Shown here one piece after another: positions 1 to 8,439 of a stretch of 64,000 nucleotides of DNA (position 1 is its first letter; every line of letters begins with the position of its first letter). The stretch lies in NCBI GenBank assembly GCA_030374765.1, contig JARGXX010000071.1, forward strand, positions 1,364,001-1,428,000, read 5' to 3'. The position numbers and the translations under genes are program-made. This stretch comes from Agarophyton chilense. Lineage: Eukaryota; Rhodophyta; Florideophyceae; Gracilariales; Gracilariaceae. The notes below the pieces were generated by a model. That model ran no database searches and had not been told where the DNA came from. It saw nothing but the letters and a program-made list of their open reading frames with translations.

Positions 1-1266
1 CTTTTCACCCAAAAGACCTTCTTGCGCGGCCGAGCGCACAAGATGGAAGGCAAGGTAACCTTTCACAACCTTGCTTGCGTTGGAGTTGCCGTCCATGGCG
101 TGAAACAGTCGTGCAACAAGCTTGAGAAACGGCACGTTGTCCAAAATGATGGAGCCTCCAAGACGGTGCTCGCTGACGTTGAGCATGCGGAGGTAGTCCG
201 AAAACTTGAGCTCTTCGGGCAAGTCTGCGAGCAAAATTTTGTTGTACACGGCTTCCGGATCTCGCAACTGCTCTGGGGGCATGGAGTTGTTCGCCAGCAC
301 GGTTTCAAAGGCGAGTACGCGCTGCGCAAGCTGGTCGTTGCCATTGCGGGGAATGAGGCGCGCCTTGCCGGCAACATTGAGCATATTGACTATGAGGGTG
401 ACGTACTTTTCCCTCATGTCGCGCTCGCGATCGGTATTCAGCAGGTAGTCGTCTCGGTGCGGCAGACCCAAGCCGCCCTGGGAGACGTAGAGCGCGTAGC
501 GAGTGGTGTTCTTCTCGTCGATGCTGGTGGACACGTCAAAAAAGGGCGCGGAGGATTGTAGATGAAGTCGGGCCAAGAGACGGGCGAGCTGGGCGGAGGT
601 GCGCAAGGTGTTGAATTGATCGCGGAACGGGCGGAGGTAGAGGGTGTTGAGGGAGCCAACGCCCATCTGGTCGATGCACGAGGCATAAAAGACGCCCGGT
701 TTGGACGGGGGCTGGGCGTTTTGCAGATCAACGTCGAGGATCTCCTTGAGCATGAGCTGGATGAGGTCATAGACAACGCTGAAGGACTTGGAGTACTGGG
801 TCTTGTCGGTGGGGATGGAGGCAGTTCTGAGCCACGAACCGCAGGAGTACTCGTAAAAGTCGTCGCACGGGTCGGCGCTGCGATCCATGGCGGCCAGAAC
901 GGAGTCCGCGACGGACTGGCGGTCGCGGCCGGGCTGCAAGAAGTTGGACGGGTTAGAGACATCGATGAGGGCATCAATGGCAAGACAGGCGAGCGCGACG
1001 GCGAGCAACACAAGCACGAGCTTTCCATAGTGCACGATGCGCATAGGCACGTCGCGACGGTAATAGCCAGGCGGTGCGGGCGGGAAGTTGAGCGGATGCA
1101 ACTCAGACCGTGGGCAATGCACAGGCTGCTGCTCGCCGTGACGCTCAAAATTGTCATCGTCGGCATCGGCGCTGAGCTGCGCGTAGCCCTCGAGCTGGAG
1201 GGGTTCGTGCGGCGGCGATGAAGGTGCCTGCGCCGCGCGCGGTGAGTCGGACGCGAAATGAGTCAT
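1..1266 (-). CDS. M13-family (neprilysin/ECE-type) zinc metallopeptidase, N-terminal part, runs off left edge
   Basis: About 421 residues are visible, reading leftward from the ATG at 1266-1264. A Pro/Ser/acidic cytosolic tail leads to one hydrophobic segment (LVLVLLAVALACLAIDALI, about residues 90-110). The M13 hallmark DPCDDFYEYSCGSWL follows, then a helical region typical of the peptidase N-terminal lobe. This is the layout of a type II membrane ectopeptidase that cleaves small peptides outside the cell or in secretory compartments. The HExxH and ExxxD zinc site lies in the C-terminal half and is outside the window, so activity cannot be judged. The frame is open to base 1, so the gene is partial. 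A run of 20 C on the coding strand lies 14 bases before the ATG. Two long + strand frames over the same bases are shadows. Confidence 0.9.
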   Translation of the reverse strand, partial: MTHFASDSPRAAQAPSSPPHEPLQLEGYAQLSADADDDNFERHGEQQPVHCPRSELHPLNFPPAPPGYYRRDVPMRIVHYGKLVLVLLAVALACLAIDALIDVSNPSNFLQPGRDRQSVADSVLAAMDRSADPCDDFYEYSCGSWLRTASIPTDKTQYSKSFSVVYDLIQLMLKEILDVDLQNAQPPSKPGVFYASCIDQMGVGSLNTLYLRPFRDQFNTLRTSAQLARLLARLHLQSSAPFFDVSTSIDEKNTTRYALYVSQGGLGLPHRDDYLLNTDRERDMREKYVTLIVNMLNVAGKARLIPRNGNDQLAQRVLAFETVLANNSMPPEQLRDPEAVYNKILLADLPEELKFSDYLRMLNVSEHRLGGSIILDNVPFLKLVARLFHAMDGNSNASKVVKGYLAFHLVRSAAQEGLLGEK

Positions 1267-1279
1267 AGCGAGGGAGGAA

Positions 1280-1299
1280 GGGGGGGGGGGGGGGGGGGG
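1280..1299 (-). repeat. Homopolymer run, 20 C on the coding strand of the M13 gene
   Basis: Twenty consecutive G on the + strand. On the minus strand it is a pyrimidine leader 14 bases upstream of the M13 ATG. Similar pyrimidine-rich leaders precede other genes here. The length is probably variable between individuals and error-prone in sequencing. Confidence 0.9.
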
Positions 1300-1594
1300 A
1301 TCGGGAGCGCGTGCGGGTGGTGAGGAACAGGGAGAATTGTTGCTTGGGGGGGCCTGGGTGTGTTGCGGAGCGCGCGATGCGTGGCGACGAGCATCTACGA
1401 AGGGTATGACGGCATCTACACTACCACGCGGGAGGCGCACGTGCGCACGAACACACGCTGAATTGAAAGCGACACGCAGCTTACAGTGTGCAGGCAACGG
1501 CGGCGACATACGTGTATGTCGTGGCGGCGTGTGGGCGAGCTGCGAGTGTGTGCGAGCCACGTGGGCGCGCGGCGGTGTCGTTAGCGGGCCGCCG

Positions 1595-1612
1595 CATACT
1601 GACGTCAGTATG
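1595..1612. promoter_or_regulatory. 18-bp palindrome containing a CRE/bZIP core
   Basis: CATACTGACGTCAGTATG reads the same on both strands. The central TGACGTCA is the classic cyclic-AMP response element bound by CREB/ATF-type bZIP dimers. It lies about 330 bases upstream of the M13 peptidase start and 220 bases past the stop of the finger-protein gene, so it most likely belongs to the M13 promoter. The symmetry is seen; binding is inferred. Confidence 0.5.
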
Positions 1613-1832
1613 ACGGAAGTGTGCTTTCCGCGTAGCTGGTGTAAACAAGCAGTGGCTGTAGCCACGCGCAGGAGGTAGAGAGCACAAGCACACGCTTGGC
1701 GCACAAAAAGGCATAGAGAAAGACGAGAGATACATACACCACATGTGAAACGTTACACCGCGCGCATAGCGCCGCGACAGACAACAGTAAACAAAAAGGA
1801 AAGAAGAGAAAAAAAAACAAACTAACAGAGCG

Positions 1833-2565
1833 CTATGCCTGGTACCACGCGTTGGGCGCTTTGGACTTGGCCGAGCTGACTTGCCCGCCGGAGAAGGGCG
1901 AGAACGGTTGAATGGGCGACGGCGGCGTTGCCGACGCGCCGAAGATGGGGCTGGCCACGGGCAGCGGACTCAGCTCGGTATGCGGGCTGCCCAGCGCGGG
2001 CAGGCTGCTGCTGGGCTCGTCGTCGCCCAACACGCCCAGGTCTATGTGCGTGGGCGGGTTTTTGCACCCCACGTGCGCCAGCGGCGGCAGCAACGCGTTG
2101 GCGCCCGCCGTTAGGCCCGGCCCGCCGAGCGGCGGCCGCCCTGCGCGAGCACAGCCGCCTCCTACGCCCATGCCCACGCGCCGCGCCCGTGTGCCGCCGT
2201 TAACCGGCGGGTGAACGGGCGCCGGCGGTGGCGACGAAGACGCCACGCCAGGCGAAATGGGCAGAGGCGATAGCTCGGGCGCCGCGGCGGGCGCGCCTGC
2301 CGCCATGTGCGATGCGGGCGACGCTGAGCGCGCCATCATGCCGTGCGTGAGCGGCGGACCCCAGCTTGGCGGCGACGACGACGTGTAAAGCAATGGTGTT
2401 GCAAACGCGCCCGGTGAGCGCGGCAGAACGCTGGGCGACGGCAGCAACGTCGACGTGCACGGCAGCAGCGCCAACGGCGTGGGCGTCACGGGCTGCTGTT
2501 GCGTTTGCTGTTGATGTTGCTGCTGTTGCTGTTGCTGCTGCTGCTGCTGCTGTTGATGTTGATGT

Positions 2566-2618
<53 letters not shown>

Positions 2619-3959
2619 TTGTTGTTGCGGCGGCGGAGGCGGCGAGTGCGAATGCAGAAGCGATGGATGTGAGTGCGGCGCCATGGGCTGCATTTGCGGC
2701 TGCGGCTTGGGCGCGATGGGAGGTATTGGGCCGTGCATACGCTGTGGGAGATGCTTGTGGGGCATGGACTGCATGTGGGACTGCATGGCAGACTGCATGC
2801 TGGAGTGCATGGCAGACTGCATTGGCGGTTGCAGTGGCGGTTGCATGGCAGATTGCATCGTGGGCTGCATCGTGGGCAAAGGTTGCGACAGGGACATGGA
2901 TGTGTGCAGCGGCGATGCGGCGTAGGTGTTGGCGGCCGTGTAGGTGTGCAGTGGTTGGGGCTGATGCTGGGGTTGATGTTGGGGTTGATGTTGGGGTTGA
3001 TGTTGGGGTTGATGTTGGGGTTGATGTTGAGGCTGATGTTGAGGCTGATGTTGAGGCTGCTGCTGGGGCGGGGGTTGAATTTGGTGTTGGGGCTGATGTT
3101 GGGGTTGGGCTTGGGCTTGGTGCTCTGGATGGTGTTGCACGTGGTGCTGCAGGTTGTGGTGGGGATGATGTTGCGGATGATGCTGCGGATGATGTTGCGG
3201 ATGATGTTGCGGATGGTGCTGGGGATGATGTTGCGGATGATGTTGGAGATGTTGCTGGGGGTGTTGCTGGGGGTGTTGCTGGGGATGATGTTGCGGATGA
3301 TGTTGGAGATGTTGCTGGGGGTGTTGCTGGGGGTGTTGCTGGGTATGTTGCTGGGTATGTTGCTGCGGATAGTGCTGTGGATGGTGCTGGGGGTGCGGCG
3401 GTGGTTGTGGCTGCGGCGGAGCTCGCGGCAGAGAGGTGAGGGAGACGTGGTGAGGAGACGCGGCGGCAGTGGGCGCGGCGGAAGCAGCGGATTGCGGATG
3501 GTACTGCGCAGGGGGAGGAGGGCGGAGGGGTGGGGGCGGAAGCGAGTTGGGCGTAGCAAGCGAGCAAGACGAGGAGGAAGGAGACGTGAGCGGGGCGGAA
3601 CGAGCAGCAACGCTAGCAAGCGCGACGGCGGCGGCGGCAGCCGACCGCTTGGCCATGTGCGCGTTACGGCGATTGTGGCCAGTGTGATGACTGGTGAGCG
3701 AGCTCTTCCACATGAAACGGCGCGAGCAGCCGGGAAAGTTGCAAGCAAAAGGTTTGTCGCCCGTGTGCACGCGGAGGTGCGCCTTGAGGTTGAAGCGCTT
3801 GGAGAACTGCTTTGCGCATGGTGGGAAGGGACAGTTGTACAAGGGCTCGCCGTTGGGTTCGGATGGCTGTACGGCGCGCTGCGTGGCGTATTGGTACGCC
3901 GTCTCCAGCGTCCATGTGGACGACGGCGAGGGGGCGGCGATGCGCACCGGACCGTCCAT
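1833..3959 (-). CDS. C2H2 zinc-finger protein with poly-Q and PQH-repeat tail (putative transcription factor)
   Basis: 708 residues from the ATG at 3959. Two adjacent C2H2 fingers lie near the N-terminus: C43/C48/H61/H65 and C73/C78/H91/H95, each CX4CX12HX3H, joined by a TGDKPF-type linker. This resembles fingers of the YY1/TFIIIA style. The long remainder is low complexity: Ala/Ser/Pro stretches, dozens of H-P-Q and P-Q-H units (2959-3375), Met-Gln repeats (2754-2880) and poly-Gln blocks (2511-2630). It ends in Trp-Tyr-Gln-Ala. The fingers point to DNA binding. The Gln/Pro-rich tail looks like an activation or condensate-forming region, which is inference. It is transcribed divergently from the HMG-box gene across about 1.08 kb. 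Very long frames in the other phases are by-products of the repeats. Confidence 0.8.
2511..2630 (-). repeat. CAG/CAA repeat coding for poly-glutamine
   Basis: Near-continuous CTG/TTG on the + strand, that is CAG/CAA in the coding strand of the finger gene. It gives two Gln blocks interrupted by His. Mixed codons suggest it is less prone to slippage than a pure CAG run. Confidence 0.9.
2959..3375 (-). repeat. Coding minisatellite (PQH / HPQ units)
   Basis: About 400 bases of imperfect 9- to 12-base units on the + strand, such as TTGATGTTGGGG and GATGATGTTGCG. They translate on the minus strand to His-Pro-Gln and Pro-Gln-His repeats. A larger block is duplicated inside: 3239-3272 and 3299-3332 share the segment ATGATGTTGGAGATGTTGCT. 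Confidence 0.85.
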
Positions 3960-4310
3960 GGGGGGTTAAAGGGGGGCGCGAGGGTAAGAGGAGGGAGGAA
4001 GATGGGGCGAAGCGACAGGCGAATAGGTAAGCGAAGAAACAGCGATACGCGTAGACGGTGCGGAGGACGCGGGCGCGCTTGCAGTAAGACTGTCGGGCGG
4101 CGGCGGGCGCAGCAGCACACTTTATTGCTGCGCGCAGGCACACAGGCGCGCAGGCGCGCGCTCGCCCTGCCTTGTATGGCGAGCGCGCAAGGCACGCTGC
4201 ACGTGGCATTGTGGCGCGTCGACAGCCGTGCCTGTTTTTTTTGCGGGGTTTTAGGGTTGGGTGCGCTTGCTGCGTGTGATAGACATGCTGGCTGTAAGCA
4301 CGCGGGGTGT

Positions 4311-4400
4311 TGTGAGGGTGTGGTGGGCGTGTGGTGAGGGTGTGGTGAGGGTGTGGTGGGCGTGGGGTGAGGGTGGGCGTGGGGTGAGGGTGGGCGGGGG
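4311..4400. repeat. Minisatellite, GGGTGTGGTGA-type units
   Basis: Tandem imperfect units alternating GTGTGGTGAGG and GTGTGGGCGTG in the divergent spacer. No coding role is seen. Confidence 0.8.
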
Positions 4401-4739
4401 ACGTGCGCGTCGAACGACGCCTTCTGTTTGACGACGGCGGGCGAGTGTGGGGAGGCGCGGCCGCTTGTTGTAGCACTGGTTGTGGCGCTTGTGAGACGGC
4501 GCCGTTGCGAGCGGGCGCTGCGCGCCGTCGCGGCACCGTCGACGCGGCACGCGCGCAAGCGCGCTAATGACGCGGCGCAACGCACGTCATGGTGTAAATT
4601 GCTCGCACGCCTTTTATCTAATATCGTCTCTGTGCACCTCACCATCTCCGTCCACCGTCTCCGTCCACCGTCGCCGTCCACCGTCGCCGTCCACCATCTC
4701 CGCCACCTACCCAGCCAAGCGTCGCGCACACGCCGTCCA

Positions 4740-4812
4740 CACGCGCGCACACGCGCACACGCGCACACGCGCACACGCGCACACGCGCACACGCGCACAC
4801 GTGCACACGCGA
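4740..4812. repeat. Alternating purine-pyrimidine ACACGCGC repeat
   Basis: At least six copies of the 8-base unit CGCACACG in perfect alternation of purine and pyrimidine, a composition able to form Z-DNA. It lies between two divergent promoters. Confidence 0.85.
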
Positions 4813-4974
4813 ACACGTGCCTTTTGTGCCTATTTCTGTCTGACGCGCTGTTTCAATTCGTATTTGAACTTTTGAACTTTTGAATTTGAAAGGGCGCGCG
4901 CTGCTCCCGCGTTGAGCGCTGTTTAAGACAACGTCTCATCAACTTTAACGTCGTCAAGTGCTTCTTGGGTCAAC

Positions 4975-4976
<2 letters not shown>

Positions 4977-5008
<32 letters not shown>
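4977..5008. repeat. GT dinucleotide microsatellite, 16 units
   Basis: (GT)16 just 28 bases before the HMG-box ATG. It probably lies in the 5' UTR or core promoter. Confidence 0.95.
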
Positions 5009-5009
<1 letters not shown>

Positions 5010-5036
5010 GCCAACTCATTGCTCACTACGCTCGCC

Positions 5037-6488
5037 ATGCCGACCCGCACGCGCGCCCGCAAGCCGCTTGCCCACCTCGCCGCTAACCAGCCGCCGCCGC
5101 CGCCGCCGCCGCGCACTAAGCGCACCGCCGCCAAGCAACAAGCAAAGCAACGGACCACCGCCCGCGCCACCGCGCTTCAGAAATCGCCGTCCGCTCCTCC
5201 CAGTGCTGTCGTCGATTCGGCTGCCACGCAACAAACCAAAGTCGAGCAGTTGCCGCCAGTCGAGCGCGCCGTCATCACCGCCAATGCATCGCCCGAGCCG
5301 CGCGACATGAGCGATGAATCGCCCGCCGTAGACATTGCCCAAATCACCTCGCAGCTGGAGGGAGCTTCCATTTCCGCTGCCGCAGTCCCCGAGCCGTGCG
5401 CTGCACCGCCCGTGCGCAATCCCTTTGGTGGTGTGCTTCCGGCCCCGACGCTGCTGTCGCAGCCCAAGCGCCCGCTCACCGCGTACCAGCACTATTGCAA
5501 GTTGCAACGCGACGCCGTCGCTGCTGCCCATCCTGACGCTGACTTTGCCGCCATCAACTCCCTTCTAGGCGCCGCTTGGCGCGCCCTGTCCGCTGAGCAG
5601 CGCGCGCCTTTTGAGGCTGCCGTGGCTGATGATCGTGTGCGATATCACCAACAGTTGGCCGAGTACAAGCATCAGCAGCACGCCGCCGACAAGGAGCGTC
5701 ATGCTCTCCAGTTTTATCAGCACCAACTCAAGGTGCAAAAGGCACTCGAGCTCTACGACAGGCACCTCGCCGAGCGTAACATTGCCGAGCACAACCATGC
5801 CGAACATAACCATGCCGAGCACAAGCCCCCCGCACCCCCCAAGCAACCCCGAAATGCATACAACTTTTTCGTCGCCGCCCGCTCTAAGGACGCGGGTGCC
5901 GGCTCTGCCTTCGCCTTGACCGCCCACATTGCCGATCAGTGGCGGGCGCTGCAGGCCAGCAGGAAGAAGAAGGACAAGACCCTGGTAGCCAAATTCAACA
6001 AAATGGCCGCCGAAGACGAACTCCGCTTCCGCGCTGAGACAGAGCAGTACAACGCCGCCCTCGCCGAGCATGCGCTCCAGAAAGCACACCGCCAACAGCA
6101 GTTCAAAAAGGATGCCATGGACGCGTACGAGGCCAGCCTCAAGGATAAGCACGACGCCAACGCTTTCCGCAAGCTGCAGGCAGAGCGAAACACCGCCCAA
6201 AAAGAGCTCAACAAGAAGCTCCGAGAGGAGAAGAAGGCCGCAAAACAAGCCAAGGCTGCAGAACCGAAGCGCCCGAGAAATGCGTACGCCATCTTCTTCA
6301 GCAAGAATGCGGCGCAGGTTTCCGAGTACATCAAGATCAACAATGTGCAGCAATCCATGGCGAAAGAGATTGCCGCCCGTTGGAAGGCCCTTTCAGACAC
6401 GGACAGGGAGCCGTACGTGAGTGAAGCGGAACAGGACCGTGTGCGCTACACAAACGAGATCAACACCTTCAATGCTGCTCAACAGTAG
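5037..6488 (+). CDS. Protein with three HMG boxes (HMGB/UBF-like chromatin protein)
   Basis: 483 residues. The ATG at 5037 is chosen because the frame further upstream only adds a GT-repeat-encoded Val-Cys run and has no ATG. The basic Pro/Ala-rich N-terminus contains a run of Pro. Three HMG boxes follow: about residue 142 (PKRPLTAYQHYCK, with AAWRALS and APFEAAV), about 268 (PKQPRNAYNFF) and about 410 (PKRPRNAYAIFF, with AARWKALSDTDREPY). Charged linkers rich in Lys, Glu and Ala lie between them, and the His-rich linker before box 2 has a repeated AEHNH unit. Box 2 is the most diverged. HMG boxes bend DNA; several in tandem are typical of UBF or HMGB-type architectural proteins. Whether this acts in rDNA transcription or general chromatin cannot be told. 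Confidence 0.9.
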   Translation: MPTRTRARKPLAHLAANQPPPPPPPRTKRTAAKQQAKQRTTARATALQKSPSAPPSAVVDSAATQQTKVEQLPPVERAVITANASPEPRDMSDESPAVDIAQITSQLEGASISAAAVPEPCAAPPVRNPFGGVLPAPTLLSQPKRPLTAYQHYCKLQRDAVAAAHPDADFAAINSLLGAAWRALSAEQRAPFEAAVADDRVRYHQQLAEYKHQQHAADKERHALQFYQHQLKVQKALELYDRHLAERNIAEHNHAEHNHAEHKPPAPPKQPRNAYNFFVAARSKDAGAGSAFALTAHIADQWRALQASRKKKDKTLVAKFNKMAAEDELRFRAETEQYNAALAEHALQKAHRQQQFKKDAMDAYEASLKDKHDANAFRKLQAERNTAQKELNKKLREEKKAAKQAKAAEPKRPRNAYAIFFSKNAAQVSEYIKINNVQQSMAKEIAARWKALSDTDREPYVSEAEQDRVRYTNEINTFNAAQQ

Positions 6489-7278
6489 GCCTTCCTCCTG
6501 TATCCTTTCGTCAGGCGCAGCGCTTATCTTGAACGTGGCTTGTTGTGAGTCTGCGCCGCTAGTTTGGAACGCTGCGTCCTCACTCGAATGTGTCTTGTCT
6601 TCCATCAGCTTACTCCCCAAAGCGCAGTAGTACTGTACATCTTTTCTCCGATAGACGACAAGTGCTGCAATCGCCAGAGCCGAAAAATAGTAAAGCTGAC
6701 TTTCTTATTCTCAAGGCGAGCCGAGATCATCCATCTCGAATGCCCATGTCGCCGTTGTTTTCTGATAACACCGAGTTGGATTTGAGGACAAAAAGGTGTC
6801 CAATTGCACTTGACGCGCTTTCACCCAAATGATATAGGCACAAGTGCAAACCAACAAAAGCGATCGAGCGTCGATCGAGCGTCATACGTTTTCCTACCGA
6901 GGTAACTATCTACAAAGGCAGGATTGCTACCTTTCAATCTATCACGTCGTCATGACGGCATCTGGACGCTGAGTATTATTTCAGCTGGAAACCGCGACAC
7001 TGCTGGCAACAATGATCATCTCCAGAAGTATTTCATATGAACAGTGTTGCTGCAAACGATCATTATCGCCGACTCGATTACAGAAAACCCGTGTAGTTCG
7101 AAGGTGTCTCTGTAGGTAACCTTCATTATTTTGCGCGGAACACAACCGTTTTCGAGAGGTTGGTTGCAAGACACTGTATGTACACTAATGCAGATGTACT
7201 GTACACCTCATAACTTTCCCCTGCGCAGATCGAACGGAATCATCACGTGCTGTCATATGGTAAGCTTCCAACAGAGCG
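6489..7278. other. Intergenic, 790 bases
   Basis: The 3' region of the HMG-box gene and the promoter of the next gene. Composition turns AT-richer. A short direct repeat (CGATCGAGCG twice, near 6859-6879) is the only pattern noted. Nothing coding is supported. Confidence 0.5.
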
Positions 7279-8088
7279 ATGCTTTTAAACGACAAAGTTG
7301 CAGCCGATATACTAGATCATTGCGACAGGACAAGGTCGAAAGAAGCCCGTACGGCTCTTGAGAAATTGGTTTGGAAACCCCTGCGGAAAGATGGGCTTAT
7401 ACTTTCCAATCACTGTATATTTGCTTCTACAAAGGATATCTTGAGCGCCCAAGAAGCGAGAAAGAGTCAGCTAAATGACGGAACATGGAAATGCATGATT
7501 TGCCGAAAGGTATTCGAGAACGAGCATTTCCTTGACAAGCATTTTGCCAGGAAACACGCCGATGTAAGAGATAAAGCTACATCTGTTTGCCTTGCAGATC
7601 TGTGCGGTTCTAACATCCCATGTGTACCCCTCACTCGTCGGCCACTACCGCGTGTTATTTCTGCTAGTCTCAGGTTATCAGACGAAGGTCAAGATATTGA
7701 ATTTCATGAAATTAAGGACTACTGTGAAGAGAAAACGTTTCGCCAAAGACGTATTGCGGCATGTTCTGAGGTTGTCAAGGAGTGCTTGCGGGACGCTATT
7801 GGACAAGCCCCGGCCAAAACTCGTCGCAAGCACACTGAACGTCTTCGATGGGATATCTGTGATAAGGCAGTCATGGTCGATTGCATTCCAAGAGAAAGAA
7901 TTTGGGAAAAGCTTGGCGGCCCCAAAGACGTTCTAACAATTAGCTCACACGACGACTATTGGTTCACAATCGCTTGTGCAATCGCAATAGTCATGTCCGC
8001 CCTGTTCATCTTCTTGGCGAGCACGTCAAGGAGTGGACATCCGAATCGCGCAAGAACTTTGCGGCGAAAACAAGGAAAACGTGAATGA
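7279..8088 (+). CDS. C2H2-finger protein with C-terminal membrane anchor
   Basis: 269 residues from a true ATG. A single C2H2 finger (C72, C75, H88, H93; CX2CX12HX4H; KHFARKH at its end) sits after a helical N-terminal region. Near the C-terminus a hydrophobic span of about 22 residues (YWFTIACAIAIVMSALFIFL, about 227-248) is followed by a basic tail of 21 residues. This suggests a tail-anchored membrane protein with the finger in the cytosol or nucleoplasm. I do not recognise the family; plants have finger proteins of similar build, which is only a weak parallel. Downstream, a frame at about 8364-8493 on the same strand could be a separate or spliced coding piece. Confidence 0.7.
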   Translation: MLLNDKVAADILDHCDRTRSKEARTALEKLVWKPLRKDGLILSNHCIFASTKDILSAQEARKSQLNDGTWKCMICRKVFENEHFLDKHFARKHADVRDKATSVCLADLCGSNIPCVPLTRRPLPRVISASLRLSDEGQDIEFHEIKDYCEEKTFRQRRIAACSEVVKECLRDAIGQAPAKTRRKHTERLRWDICDKAVMVDCIPRERIWEKLGGPKDVLTISSHDDYWFTIACAIAIVMSALFIFLASTSRSGHPNRARTLRRKQGKRE

Positions 8089-8439
8089 GAATAAGCAGGA
8101 AAAAACTGATGCCCAAGATCTCCCTAGATGATCTCCTGAGTCTAGAATTCACCTGTACACCTTTGCAGTAGCGGTGGATTTGCTTGATACATCCATAATT
8201 TACAAGAACAAAGAAGACACTCTTATCGTCTCGCCCCGCTCTGGCGCCAGGAAACTATGTCAAGGAAAGGTACAAAAAACCTGGACGTGTCCGTTTGAGA
8301 CTCATTCACAAGGTTTCCAGAAAAGTTAAAACAGGAAAACTGAGCGTCAAAACGAAATTGAAATGTCTGCACCGCGGTGGGTGGCATCATTCAGCTCGTC
8401 AAGAAGAGTGGGTGCGGCGATGCTTGAAAAGAACAAGCA
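8089..8439. other. Short intergenic stretch between convergent genes
   Basis: Contains a + strand frame that starts around ATG 8364 and reads MSAPRWVASFSSSRRVGAA to a TGA at 8491. Its end overlaps the 3' end of the HMG-CoA lyase gene. It is too short to call. It might be a 3' exon of the finger gene or noise. Confidence 0.35.

Larger units (their letters stand above)
1267..1832. other. Intergenic: upstream of M13 gene, downstream of the C2H2 gene
   Basis: No gene is supported. Contents: the G20 tract (1280-1299) and an 18-base perfect palindrome around a TGACGTCA core at 1595-1612. The rest is GC-rich, with several long but unlike-protein frames. It presumably holds the promoter and 5' UTR of the M13 gene and the 3' UTR of the finger-protein gene. 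Confidence 0.6.
3960..5036. other. Divergent intergenic region between finger gene and HMG-box gene, rich in simple repeats
   Basis: No gene is supported. From left to right: a purine-rich stretch (pyrimidine leader of the finger gene, 3960-4015), a GGTGTGGTGAGG-type minisatellite (about 4311-4400), a CCACCGTCGCCGT-type repeat (4640-4692), an alternating ACACGCGC tract (4740-4812) and a GT dinucleotide run (4977-5008). It must hold both promoters. Confidence 0.7.

Noticed and set aside
22-1221. Two long + strand frames (179 and 219 codons) over the left edge
   Set aside because: They lie antisense to a clear M13 peptidase and have no domain; open by GC-rich composition.
2673-4337. A 554-codon + strand frame
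   Set aside because: Antisense of the PQH/poly-Q repeats; composition only.
2486-4816. A 776-codon minus-strand frame overlapping the C2H2 gene
   Set aside because: It is the repeat region read in another phase. It lacks the zinc fingers and yields only Arg/Ser/Pro/Asn low complexity.
4965-5036. N-terminal extension of the HMG-box protein
   Set aside because: Starts at TTG and encodes a GT microsatellite as Val-Cys; the first ATG is at 5037.
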